The notes under the pieces: generated by a model | Seen by the model: the letters and a program-made list of their open reading frames with translations, nothing else | What the model was told of the DNA's origin: nothing | The model's database searches: none | Shown: positions 57,365 to 64,000 of the stretch, one piece after another | How positions within the stretch are numbered: the first letter of the stretch is position 1 | Layout: each line of letters starts with the position of its first letter | Made by a program: the position numbers and the translations under genes | Origin: Flavicella sediminum | Lineage (GTDB): Bacteria; Bacteroidota; Bacteroidia; Flavobacteriales; Flavobacteriaceae | NCBI RefSeq assembly: GCF_006381105.1 | Contig: NZ_VDET01000002.1 | Location: 1,708,123-1,772,122, forward strand | Length of the DNA: 64,000 nucleotides | Reading direction: 5' to 3'

Positions 57365-59056
57365 ATGAAAAATACTCTAAAAATAGTACTGTTATTAGCG
57401 GTCACTTGTCTTGTTTCTTGTAAAACAAAGGCGCCAAAACAAACGGTAAAAAAGCCCAATATTCTCTTTATCATGTCTGACGATCATACTTCTCAAGCCA
57501 TTGGGGCTTATGGAGGAAGATTGGCAAAATTAAATCCAACACCTACTATTGATGCCTTAGCAGCAGAAGGTGTTTTGATGAAAAATGCTTTTTGTCAAAA
57601 TGCAATTTGTACACCTAGTAGAGCTTCAATAATGACTGGGCAAAGTAGTTCTGTAAATGGCTGTCCAACCTTAGATGGTCATTTGCCAAAAGAAAAACAA
57701 TACCTAGCTCTTGAAATGAAAAAAGCGGGGTACCAAACGGCGGTTATAGGGAAGTGGCACTTGCATGAAATTCCTGAGTCTTTTGATTATTATAAAGTAT
57801 TTCCAGGTCAAGGTTCTTACTTCAATCCTGTTTTTTACGACAGTGATGGAACGGAGCATATAAAATGGAAAAAATTTGACATTGAAAAAGGTTCTAAAAT
57901 GAAAGGACATTCTTCAGATTGTGTTGCAGATTCTGCATTGGAATGGTTTCAAAAGAAAAGAGATCCCAATGAGCCTTTCTTCTTAAAACTTCACTTTAAA
58001 GCGCCGCATGATTTGTTTGAATATGCACCACGTTATAAAGATTATTTGGCGGATGTTGAAATTCCTGAGCCTGCAAATATGCGTGATAGAAAGGAGAATG
58101 GTTCCATTGCAACTAGAGGTCATAACAATGAATTGGAGCGCTATATTGGAACTTCCATAGGAAGAAGGAATACAAGAAGAAATTACACCAATTCTGGAGC
58201 TTGGTCAAAAGATTTGGATTTGTCTAAAAGTGATGCTGAAATTCATGGAGATGCCTATCAAGCTTATATGAAAGCGTATTTGCGATGTGTAAAAGGGGTG
58301 GATGATAATTTGAAGCGAGTGGTTGATTACTTAAAAGCAAATGATTTGTATGATAATACCGTAATTATCTACACAGGTGATCAAGGGTTTTATTTAGGAG
58401 AACATGATTATATGGACAAACGTTGGGCTTATGAAGAGTCGATGAGAATGCCTTTTATTGTTCGCTATCCTAAAACAATTAAGGCGGCGGAAATAGATGC
58501 TATTGTTGAAAATATTGATTATGCACCAACAATGTTAGATTTTGCAGGTGTGCCAACACCCGCATATATGCATGGAAAAAGTTTTAAATCTATTTTGGAG
58601 ACGGGGAAAGAGTCGGCAGATTCTAAAAAAGCAGCGTACTACCATTATTGGATGCATATGGCTAGTCATGACAATCCTGGACATATTGCGATAAGAACAA
58701 AGCGCTATAAATTAATTCAGTTTTATGGGGCGAAAATAGATGAGAGTGTCGCACAAACGCCTCCGGCATGGGAGTTGTACGATTTAGAAAAAGATCCTAA
58801 AGAAGATTATAATATTTATGAGCATCCGGAAAACAAAGAAGTGATTGCTGAATTGAAAGTGCAATTAAAAGCGCTTCGAAAAAAATATGGAGAAGACAAT
58901 CCTAAAATTCCATTTAATAAAGTAATAGATGAATATTGGGATTATGATGAAGAGGCTAAACAAAAAGCAATTAAAATATCTCATGAATACTTGAAAAAGG
59001 TAGAGGCTAATGTGTATGTAAACAATCCTCAAAAATTTCGAAAGAAGAAACATTAA
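57365..59056 (+). CDS. Sulfatase lipoprotein, family S1 with DUF4976 end
   Basis: This 563-residue protein has a lipobox (TCLVSC, C19) and the formylglycine core CTPSR (C82) in QNAICTPSRASIMTGQ. Metal-site segments are FIMSDDHTSQAIGAYGG and YTGDQGFYLGEHDYMDKRW. The C-terminal segment (RTKRYKLIQFYG, WELYDLEKDPKEDYNIY) is of the DUF4976 type. By memory, its pattern is close to glucosamine 6-O-sulfatase-like enzymes, but the substrate class is not certain. It is a cell-surface or periplasmic lipoprotein, and the second gene of the sulfatase pair. Confidence 0.92.
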   Translation: MKNTLKIVLLLAVTCLVSCKTKAPKQTVKKPNILFIMSDDHTSQAIGAYGGRLAKLNPTPTIDALAAEGVLMKNAFCQNAICTPSRASIMTGQSSSVNGCPTLDGHLPKEKQYLALEMKKAGYQTAVIGKWHLHEIPESFDYYKVFPGQGSYFNPVFYDSDGTEHIKWKKFDIEKGSKMKGHSSDCVADSALEWFQKKRDPNEPFFLKLHFKAPHDLFEYAPRYKDYLADVEIPEPANMRDRKENGSIATRGHNNELERYIGTSIGRRNTRRNYTNSGAWSKDLDLSKSDAEIHGDAYQAYMKAYLRCVKGVDDNLKRVVDYLKANDLYDNTVIIYTGDQGFYLGEHDYMDKRWAYEESMRMPFIVRYPKTIKAAEIDAIVENIDYAPTMLDFAGVPTPAYMHGKSFKSILETGKESADSKKAAYYHYWMHMASHDNPGHIAIRTKRYKLIQFYGAKIDESVAQTPPAWELYDLEKDPKEDYNIYEHPENKEVIAELKVQLKALRKKYGEDNPKIPFNKVIDEYWDYDEEAKQKAIKISHEYLKKVEANVYVNNPQKFRKKKH

Positions 59057-59084
59057 TATCTAGAAATTATCTAGTTTGTTTGAG

Positions 59085-59112
59085 AGCTCAACTTCGGTTG
59101 GGCTTTTTTTTT
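59085..59112 (+). terminator. Terminator of the sulfatase operon
   Basis: AGCTCAAC-TTCG-GTTGGGCT, then a run of Ts. It shares CAACTTCGGTTG with a near-match in the terminator at 55137. Confidence 0.9.
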
Positions 59113-59264
59113 GAAAGTAGGGTCTTTTTAGTAATTCTAGTAAATTGTGCCTGAATTTTCTGAAACTAGACGACGTAATTAATCTTTGTCTAGTTTTCTT
59201 TAGAATTAACTGTATTATAACTATACAATTAGCGTTATTCATGTTTCCTAGTAACAGCTTCGTT

Positions 59265-59272
59265 TATATTTG
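59265..59272 (+). promoter_or_regulatory. Candidate -7 box of the T9SS protein at 59312
   Basis: TATATTTG (TAnnTTTG) lies 40 bases before the ATG. ATGTTTCC at 59241-59248 is a possible -33 region. Confidence 0.55.
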
Positions 59273-59311
59273 TTTCAACCAAAATTATTAACAAATAAAC
59301 CTTAATGAATC

Positions 59312-60352
59312 ATGAAAAAAATTACTTTAAAATTAGTTGCTATTTTATTTTTCCTAGTTGCTGTTGGTGTAAGTGCTCAGACATCTGTTAGTGTTTCAAC
59401 AATTAATGGAGAAGATCCTGCAACTTTTAAGACCAATAACCCAAGTTTAACGGCCGGAACCGAATTAAGCATTGTGCTTGAGTATACGAATGTTCAGGAT
59501 AATGGTGGAGGGGATAATATATTTGTAAGAATGTTAGATGTGTGGGATGTTATTGCAGGTACACAAGTTAATTCAACGGTTGCAAATGATGCCGGTGCTT
59601 TGACAACTACTTTGACAATCACGGTTCCATCTATAAATCCAGGAACAACAGACGGGAAAATTCAGGCAGGTGCATGGAATGGTAGTGCTTATGTTTTTGG
59701 AACTGTAACAGGTTTGACAATTGAAGCGGATGATGTTGAAATCAATACAGCTGTTTCTATTACGAGTATAAACGGCTCAAGCTCTTCTGTATACCATACT
59801 AGTGTTAGTGGTAATTTAACAGAAGGAGAAACACTTACAATTGGTGTAGATTATACGGCGATTAAAGCAGATCCAGGTAGAGCCGATGTTTTGGATGTTA
59901 GAGTAAGATTCCTTACTAGTGGATATGGTGCAATTGCTGAAGCAACAACCGGTGCAACTACTGTAACAAATAGTGATTCTTCTCAATCAACTACGGTTTC
60001 TTTAACTGTTCCAGATTTGGATGAGACGCTTACTGGAGTCCGAATTCAAGTATTGGGTTATGGATATACTGGAAGTGGAGATGGTCTTGTTTTTAGCTAT
60101 GTAAGTGATACATTTACAATTGACTCAGAAACTTTGGCTTTAAGCGAAGTTGAGCTTGATGATGTAAAAGTATATGGTAATACTATTCATTTTACCAATG
60201 AATACTTAAAAGATGGCTATTCCATTTATAACATTAGTGGACAAGTAGTACAAACAGGAAGTATTGACGGAACAGAAGTAAGTATCGAGTCTTTAAACAC
60301 AGGTATCTATATTTTGTCAACTTCAAGAGGCGCTTTGAAATTTATCAAATAA
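59312..60352 (+). CDS. Secreted T9SS protein with two tandem beta-sandwich repeats
   Basis: This 346-residue protein has a signal peptide (MKKITLKLVAILFFLVAVGVSAQ), two related domains of about 125 residues (SVSTINGEDPATFKTNN with AGTELSIVLEYT, and SITSINGSSSSVYHTSV with EGETLTIGVDYT), and a T9SS type A sorting domain (VKVYGNTIHFTNEYLK, ending GALKFIK). The domains look like Ig-like or carbohydrate-binding folds; I do not recognise the family. It lies just after the sulfatases but has its own promoter and terminator. Confidence 0.8.
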   Translation: MKKITLKLVAILFFLVAVGVSAQTSVSVSTINGEDPATFKTNNPSLTAGTELSIVLEYTNVQDNGGGDNIFVRMLDVWDVIAGTQVNSTVANDAGALTTTLTITVPSINPGTTDGKIQAGAWNGSAYVFGTVTGLTIEADDVEINTAVSITSINGSSSSVYHTSVSGNLTEGETLTIGVDYTAIKADPGRADVLDVRVRFLTSGYGAIAEATTGATTVTNSDSSQSTTVSLTVPDLDETLTGVRIQVLGYGYTGSGDGLVFSYVSDTFTIDSETLALSEVELDDVKVYGNTIHFTNEYLKDGYSIYNISGQVVQTGSIDGTEVSIESLNTGIYILSTSRGALKFIK

Positions 60353-60381
60353 ACGAGTTTAGTTAAAGTGAATTTATAAGA

Positions 60382-60408
60382 GAGCACCTATGAGGTGTTC
60401 TTTTATTT
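60382..60408 (+). terminator. Terminator of the T9SS protein gene at 59312
   Basis: GAGCACCT and AGGTGTTC pair (one G-T) over three bases, followed by TTTTATTTT. Confidence 0.7.
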
Positions 60409-60423
60409 TAAAAAAGAAATAAA

Positions 60424-60454
60424 AAAACCGATCTATGTTGTATAGATCGGTTTT
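60424..60454 (-). terminator. Terminator of trxB
   Basis: AAAACCGATCTAT and ATAGATCGGTTTT form a perfect 13-bp stem with a 5-base loop, 20 bases past the trxB stop codon; on the minus strand it runs into Us. Confidence 0.92.
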
Positions 60455-60473
60455 CTTTTGTTTGTAATTGGTG

Positions 60474-61421
60474 TTATTCTAAAGAACCAATATATCTTTC
60501 AGCATCTAAAGCTGCCATACAACCTGTTCCGGCAGCAGTAACCGCTTGTCTGTATTCTTTGTCTTGTACATCACCTGCAGCAAATACTCCTGGTAAATTT
60601 GTTTTGGTAGATTTCCCTTTGGTAATAAGGTAACCTGCCTCGTCCATATCTAATATTCCTTTAAAAATATCTGTGTTTGGTGTGTGACCAATAGCAATAA
60701 AAACACCTGTTACTGGAATTTCTTGCGTTTCTTTGGTTTGATTATTTACCGCACGAACACCTGTAACCACATTGTCACCTAAAACTTCTTCAATTTCAGT
60801 ATTGAATAAAACTTCTAAGTTTTCTGTTTTAGCAACTCTGTGTTGCATCGCTTTCGAAGCTCTCATATAATCCTTACGGACTAATAGCGTTACCTTGTTA
60901 CAAATATTTGATAAGTAAGTAGCTTCTTCTGCAGCAGTGTCTCCAGCTCCTACAACAACAACATCTTGTCCTTTGTAAAAGAAACCATCACAAGTAGCAC
61001 ATGCAGATACACCACCACCTTTTAATTTTTCTTCACTTTCTAAACCTAAATATTTAGCTGTGGCACCAGTAGAGATAATCACAGTTTCCGCTTCAATTGC
61101 AGTAACTCCATCAATAGTGATTTTATGAATCCCACCAACTTCTTTTGAGAAGTTTACTTCAGTAGCCAAACCAAAACGAACTTCTGTTCCAAAACGTTCT
61201 GCTTGATTTTTTAAATCTTCCATCATTGCAGTACCGTCCGTACCATTTGGGTAGCCAGGAAAATTATCAACTTCCGTAGTCGTTGTCAATTGTCCTCCCA
61301 TTTGTAATCCGGTGTACATAACCGGTTTTAAATCTGCTCTAGCTGCATAAATTGCTGCTGTGTATCCAGCAGGTCCTGAACCAATAATAAGACATTTTAT
61401 TCTTTCAATAGTATCTGACAT
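60474..61421 (-). CDS. trxB: Thioredoxin-disulfide reductase TrxB
   Basis: This 315-residue flavoprotein reduces thioredoxin with NADPH. Seen: FAD-binding IIGSGPAGYTAAIYAARA, redox-active CATC at C141/C144 (SACATCDGFFYKG), NADPH-binding VVVGAGDTAAEEATYLS, and the C-terminal GVFAAGDVQDKEYRQAVTAA. The length is standard. It is a single gene with a possible -7 box (minus strand TATTTTTG, 61447-61454). Confidence 0.96.
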   Translation of the reverse strand: MSDTIERIKCLIIGSGPAGYTAAIYAARADLKPVMYTGLQMGGQLTTTTEVDNFPGYPNGTDGTAMMEDLKNQAERFGTEVRFGLATEVNFSKEVGGIHKITIDGVTAIEAETVIISTGATAKYLGLESEEKLKGGGVSACATCDGFFYKGQDVVVVGAGDTAAEEATYLSNICNKVTLLVRKDYMRASKAMQHRVAKTENLEVLFNTEIEEVLGDNVVTGVRAVNNQTKETQEIPVTGVFIAIGHTPNTDIFKGILDMDEAGYLITKGKSTKTNLPGVFAAGDVQDKEYRQAVTAAGTGCMAALDAERYIGSLE

Positions 61422-61571
61422 AATCCAAATTTTTTATTTTCGAAAACAAAAATAAGTTATTTAATACATCCTTTTTCTTATTGTTTATAAGTATTAATAA
61501 TCCTGATATAAGAAAAAGTAATTCTGAATATGTAAGTCGAAAAAATAATAGAAAATATTTTTTGTTTTTTG

Positions 61572-61601
61572 TTGGTGAAGAAATAAAATCGAGTATATTT
61601 G
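61572..61601 (+). promoter_or_regulatory. Promoter of tRNA-Pro
   Basis: A -33 TTG (61572-61574) and a -7 TATATTTG (61594-61601) are separated by 19 bases, a textbook Bacteroidota promoter. Transcription should start near 61608, leaving a leader of about 84 bases. Confidence 0.7.
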
Positions 61602-61648
61602 CAACCTCTTAAATAGATAGTTTTTTTATCTGTTTTTGAATAGTGTTC

Positions 61649-61672
61649 TCTCGATTCATTCGAGATATTTTT
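61649..61672 (+). other. Hairpin with T tract in the pre-tRNA leader
   Basis: TCTCGA-TTCAT-TCGAGA is a perfect 6-bp stem followed by TATTTTTTT. It looks like a small terminator but lies between the promoter and the tRNA. Confidence 0.45.
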
Positions 61673-61691
61673 TTGAAAAAGATTACACCTT

Positions 61692-61766
61692 CGGGGTGTA
61701 GCGTAGCCCGGTCATCGCGCCTCGTTTGGGACGAGGAGGTCGCAGGTTCGAATCCTGCCACCCCGA
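61692..61766 (+). tRNA. tRNA-Pro (anticodon TGG)
   Basis: The cloverleaf can be folded: acceptor CGGGGTG with CACCCCG, D stem GCG/CGC, anticodon stem CCTCG/CGAGG with loop TTTGGGA (anticodon TGG), T arm GCAGG-TTCGAAT-CCTGC, and discriminator A at 61766. The 3' CCA is not encoded (the next bases are CAAA), so it is added post-transcriptionally. It is a lone tRNA with its own promoter and terminator. Confidence 0.97.
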
Positions 61767-61770
61767 CAAA

Positions 61771-61807
61771 AAAAGCCTAAGAATTTTTAATTCTTAGGCT
61801 TTTTTGT
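61771..61807 (+). terminator. Terminator of tRNA-Pro
   Basis: AAAAGCCTAAGAA and TTCTTAGGCTTTT form a 13-bp stem over a 7-base loop, then Ts. Confidence 0.92.
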
Positions 61808-61960
61808 TTTCTGTAATCAAAGTTTTCCTTTAAAGGGTATTTCTTGATGTTCTTTATTAGTTACCTTCTTGTCTGAACTAAAAGTCTGTAGTAACTTCAC
61901 TGTTTTAGCGTTTGTTTTGGTGTTTTAGAATTAACTAAAATATGTAGCAGTTAATAATTG

Positions 61961-61968
61961 TATTTTTG
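61961..61968 (+). promoter_or_regulatory. Candidate -7 box of the CNNM/CBS gene
   Basis: TATTTTTG fits TAnnTTTG, 33 bases before the ATG. The -33 region is not distinctive. Confidence 0.45.
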
Positions 61969-62001
61969 TGATGGAATTAATTAAGAATTAAAAAAAGCTA
62001 A

Positions 62002-63012
62002 ATGGAGTATTTGATAGTTATTGGTTTGGTGATTTTATCGGGTTGTTTTAGTGGACTCACCATCGGTTTTTTTAGTCTAAATTTATCTTCGTTGGAGCGT
62101 AAGGCAAAGCTAGGAGATGATAGAGCGATTAAAATTTATCCTATTCGAAAAAGAGGAAACTTACTTTTATGTACTTTATTAATAGGAAATGTTGCAGTAA
62201 ATTCGGCAGCTGCAATTTTTTTAGGTGAATTGGCTAGCGGGTTGATGGCGGGAATTATTGCTACCGTTTTAATTGTAATTTTTGGAGAGATTATACCTCA
62301 AGCATTTTTCTCGCGTTTTGCTTTGAATTTAGGAGCTAAAACAGTTTGGCTAGTAAAAATATTTATCTTTTTGTTGTATCCAATTGCGTATCCCTTGTCA
62401 TTAGGATTGGATAAGTTGTTGGGTGAAGAGTTGCAAACTATTTGGAGTAAAAGAGAAATCAAGGAGATTATTAAAAATCATAAGAACAACGAAAACTCGG
62501 ATATTGATAAGGACGAGGAAAGAATTTTATTAGGTGTATTATCCTTTTCGGAAGCAACCGTAGAAAAAATTATGACTCCTCGTACGGTTCTTTATTCCTT
62601 AGAAAAAAATGTAGTTTTAGATAAGGCTAGATTGGATGAAATAAAATCAAAGGGGTTTACTAGAATTCCTGTTTACGAAGAAAAAGAAGATAATGTAATC
62701 GGTTTGTTGTTTGCCAAAGATCTTATAGGGCTTTTTACAGAAACTAAAACGGTTGGAGAGCTTTTGAAAGATAGAAAGCCTATACTAGTTAAGGATACCA
62801 TGTTGTTAGATAATTTGATGAATCATTTTTTGAAATCAAAAGTACACATGGCTATGATTTATGATGCCTTCGGTACTTTTACTGGAATTGCTACTTTAGA
62901 AGATGTGATTGAAGAGATTATAAGAGTAGAAATTGTTGATGAATTGGATGAAACAGTAGATATGCAGCAGCTTGCATCGGAGCACTCTATTCAAAATATA
63001 TTGAAGGAATAA
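62002..63012 (+). CDS. CNNM (DUF21) and CBS-domain protein
   Basis: This 336-residue protein has an N-terminal DUF21/CNNM transmembrane domain (about 1-150; LSGCFSGLTIGFFSLNLSSL, LLIGNVAVNSAAAIFL, IFGEIIPQAFFSRFA) and a CBS pair (about 185-310; VEKIMTPRTVLYSLE, GFTRIPVYEEKEDNVIGLLF, GTFTGIATLEDVIEEIIRVE). It stops shortly after the CBS pair, without the CorC_HlyC domain of many HlyC/CorC proteins. Related proteins transport or regulate magnesium or sodium; the function here is inferred. No coupling to neighbours is evident. Confidence 0.9.
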   Translation: MEYLIVIGLVILSGCFSGLTIGFFSLNLSSLERKAKLGDDRAIKIYPIRKRGNLLLCTLLIGNVAVNSAAAIFLGELASGLMAGIIATVLIVIFGEIIPQAFFSRFALNLGAKTVWLVKIFIFLLYPIAYPLSLGLDKLLGEELQTIWSKREIKEIIKNHKNNENSDIDKDEERILLGVLSFSEATVEKIMTPRTVLYSLEKNVVLDKARLDEIKSKGFTRIPVYEEKEDNVIGLLFAKDLIGLFTETKTVGELLKDRKPILVKDTMLLDNLMNHFLKSKVHMAMIYDAFGTFTGIATLEDVIEEIIRVEIVDELDETVDMQQLASEHSIQNILKE

Positions 63013-63425
63013 GTATTTGTTTTGTTTACACTTTTGTTCAATGAATACCTAAGTTTTACAAGGAGTTAAGTTAGAGTGGCTTAGTGAATTTTTTGTGTGG
63101 TAGATATTTAATAAGAATTTTTCAACGTGTAGCTCAATGTGTTGGGTTTTTCATAGAAATTCAGGTTTCAAAAAGTAATAGTCGCTAAATTTAGGCAGAA
63201 ATGGTTTGAATTTGTAAATTTGTCACCCACTTGAAAAATTAAGAGAACTTTTTAACGAATAGACATCGTAAGCTGTCTGTCTGTAAAACCTTTGTTTTTA
63301 GGTAGATAAAGGGCTTTTTTTTTCAATTGAATATAGTAGAGGTAACCACAAAAGAACAGATTTGTCGATAGGACAGTTGTATTTTTGTGAGCTGATTAAA
63401 AAATAAATATTTAAAGATCAAAGAA
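63013..63425 (+). other. 413-base intergenic region before leuC
   Basis: No convincing ORF is seen. It holds two possible -7 boxes (TAAATTTG, 63215-63222; TATTTTTG, 63380-63387, 39 bases before the leuC ATG). Between them are a small hairpin AGACA/TGTCT (about 63261-63278) and a weak CCTTT/AAAGG hairpin running into about nine Ts near 63313-63323. A short transcript between the two boxes is possible. Confidence 0.35.
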
Positions 63426-64000
63426 ATGGCAAAAACATTATTTGACAAGGTATGGGATTCACACGTTGTTCGTCATGTAGAAGATGGACCCGATGTGTTT
63501 TTTATTGACCGTCATTTTATCCACGAAGTTACAAGTCCAGTAGCATTCTTAGGATTAGAAAGTAGAGGTAACAGTGTGGTTTATCCTGAGCGTACATTCG
63601 CAACAGCAGATCATAACACTCCAACAATTAATCAACATTTACCGGTAGAAGACGCTTTGTCTGCAAACCAATTAGATGCTTTGGAAAGAAACGCTAAAAA
63701 CCATGGGATTTCTCATTGGGGATTAGGAGATAAAAATAATGGTATTGTTCACGTTGTTGGACCAGAAAATGGAATTACATTACCTGGAGCAACTATCGTT
63801 TGTGGAGATTCTCATACATCAACACATGGTGCTTTTGGTGCTATTGCTTTTGGTATTGGTACCTCTGAAGTAGAAATGGTATTGTCTACGCAATGTATTA
63901 TGCAATCTAAGCCTAAAGCAATGCGTATCAACGTAAACGGAAAGTTAGGTTTGGGAGTAACTCCTAAAGATGTTGCTTTGTATATTATTGCAAAACAAAC
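63426..64000 (+). CDS. leuC: 3-isopropylmalate dehydratase large subunit LeuC, 3'-truncated by window
   Basis: The first 191 residues of the aconitase-family enzyme that isomerises 2-isopropylmalate to 3-isopropylmalate in leucine synthesis. The start ATG at 63426 gives [15 protein letters not shown]. Seen: [27 protein letters not shown], and [20 protein letters not shown] with the first iron-sulfur-type cysteine region. The remaining cluster ligands lie beyond the window. leuD, leuA and leuB would be expected downstream. Confidence 0.96.
   Translation, partial: MAKTLFDKVWDSHVVRHVEDGPDVFFIDRHFIHEVTSPVAFLGLESRGNSVVYPERTFATADHNTPTINQHLPVEDALSANQLDALERNAKNHGISHWGLGDKNNGIVHVVGPENGITLPGATIVCGDSHTSTHGAFGAIAFGIGTSEVEMVLSTQCIMQSKPKAMRINVNGKLGLGVTPKDVALYIIAKQ

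Overview
The window looks like a chromosome segment of a member of the Flavobacteriaceae (Bacteroidota), probably marine. The evidence is low GC, Bacteroidota-type promoters (a -7 box of the form TAnnTTTG, sometimes with a recognisable -33 element), five secreted proteins ending in type IX secretion (T9SS) type A sorting domains, an alternative complex III, a fused CcoNO cbb3 oxidase, and sulfatases. No rRNA, CRISPR array or transposase was seen. Genes at both ends are cut by the window.

Layout. 1-8.8 kb: a respiratory operon, act (alternative complex III, from a partial actB to actF) followed by coxB-coxA, closed by a strong terminator. 8.9-23.8 kb: mostly housekeeping genes (ruvB, a SulP transporter, leuS with an unusual inserted nuclease-like domain, a SemiSWEET, a sensor kinase, an enoyl-CoA hydratase, tsaB, and an mscS/DUF1304/DUF255 operon). 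23.9-34.1 kb: secreted T9SS proteins, an isolated tail-collar protein, aspartate aminotransferase, a fatty acid desaturase, rsmG and a DUF985 cupin. 34.2-40.5 kb: a TonB-dependent receptor, a small periplasmic helical-repeat protein, a LytS-type kinase fused to a 2TM domain, a free 2TM protein, a LytTR response regulator, and a convergent second kinase. 40.8-47.1 kb: one 2115-residue secreted leucine-rich-repeat protein built from eight paralogous modules. 47.2-53.5 kb: the cbb3 oxidase operon, reading leftwards (ccoS-NO-Q-P-G-H and a SafE-like gene). 53.8-60.4 kb: two T9SS proteins flanking a decayed sulfatase and two intact sulfatases. 60.4-64 kb: trxB, tRNA-Pro(TGG), a CNNM/CBS protein and the start of leuC.

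How genes work together. The act-cox block should pass electrons from menaquinol through the act cytochromes to an aa3-type oxidase. The cco operon supplies a high-affinity oxidase and has a candidate FNR-like site just upstream. The strongest regulatory signal is a pair of 9-bp direct repeats, ACA(A/G)TTCAG, with 12-bp spacers, found before both the TonB receptor and the operon encoding the LytTR regulator. This is the geometry bound by LytTR-domain proteins and implies an autoregulated circuit that also controls the receptor.

The best candidates for something new are this LytTR circuit with its kinase-2TM fusion, the DUF559-like domain inside the editing-domain region of LeuRS, and the eight-module LRR protein whose modules begin with EF-hand-like loops. 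All assignments come from reading the sequence; no database search was run.
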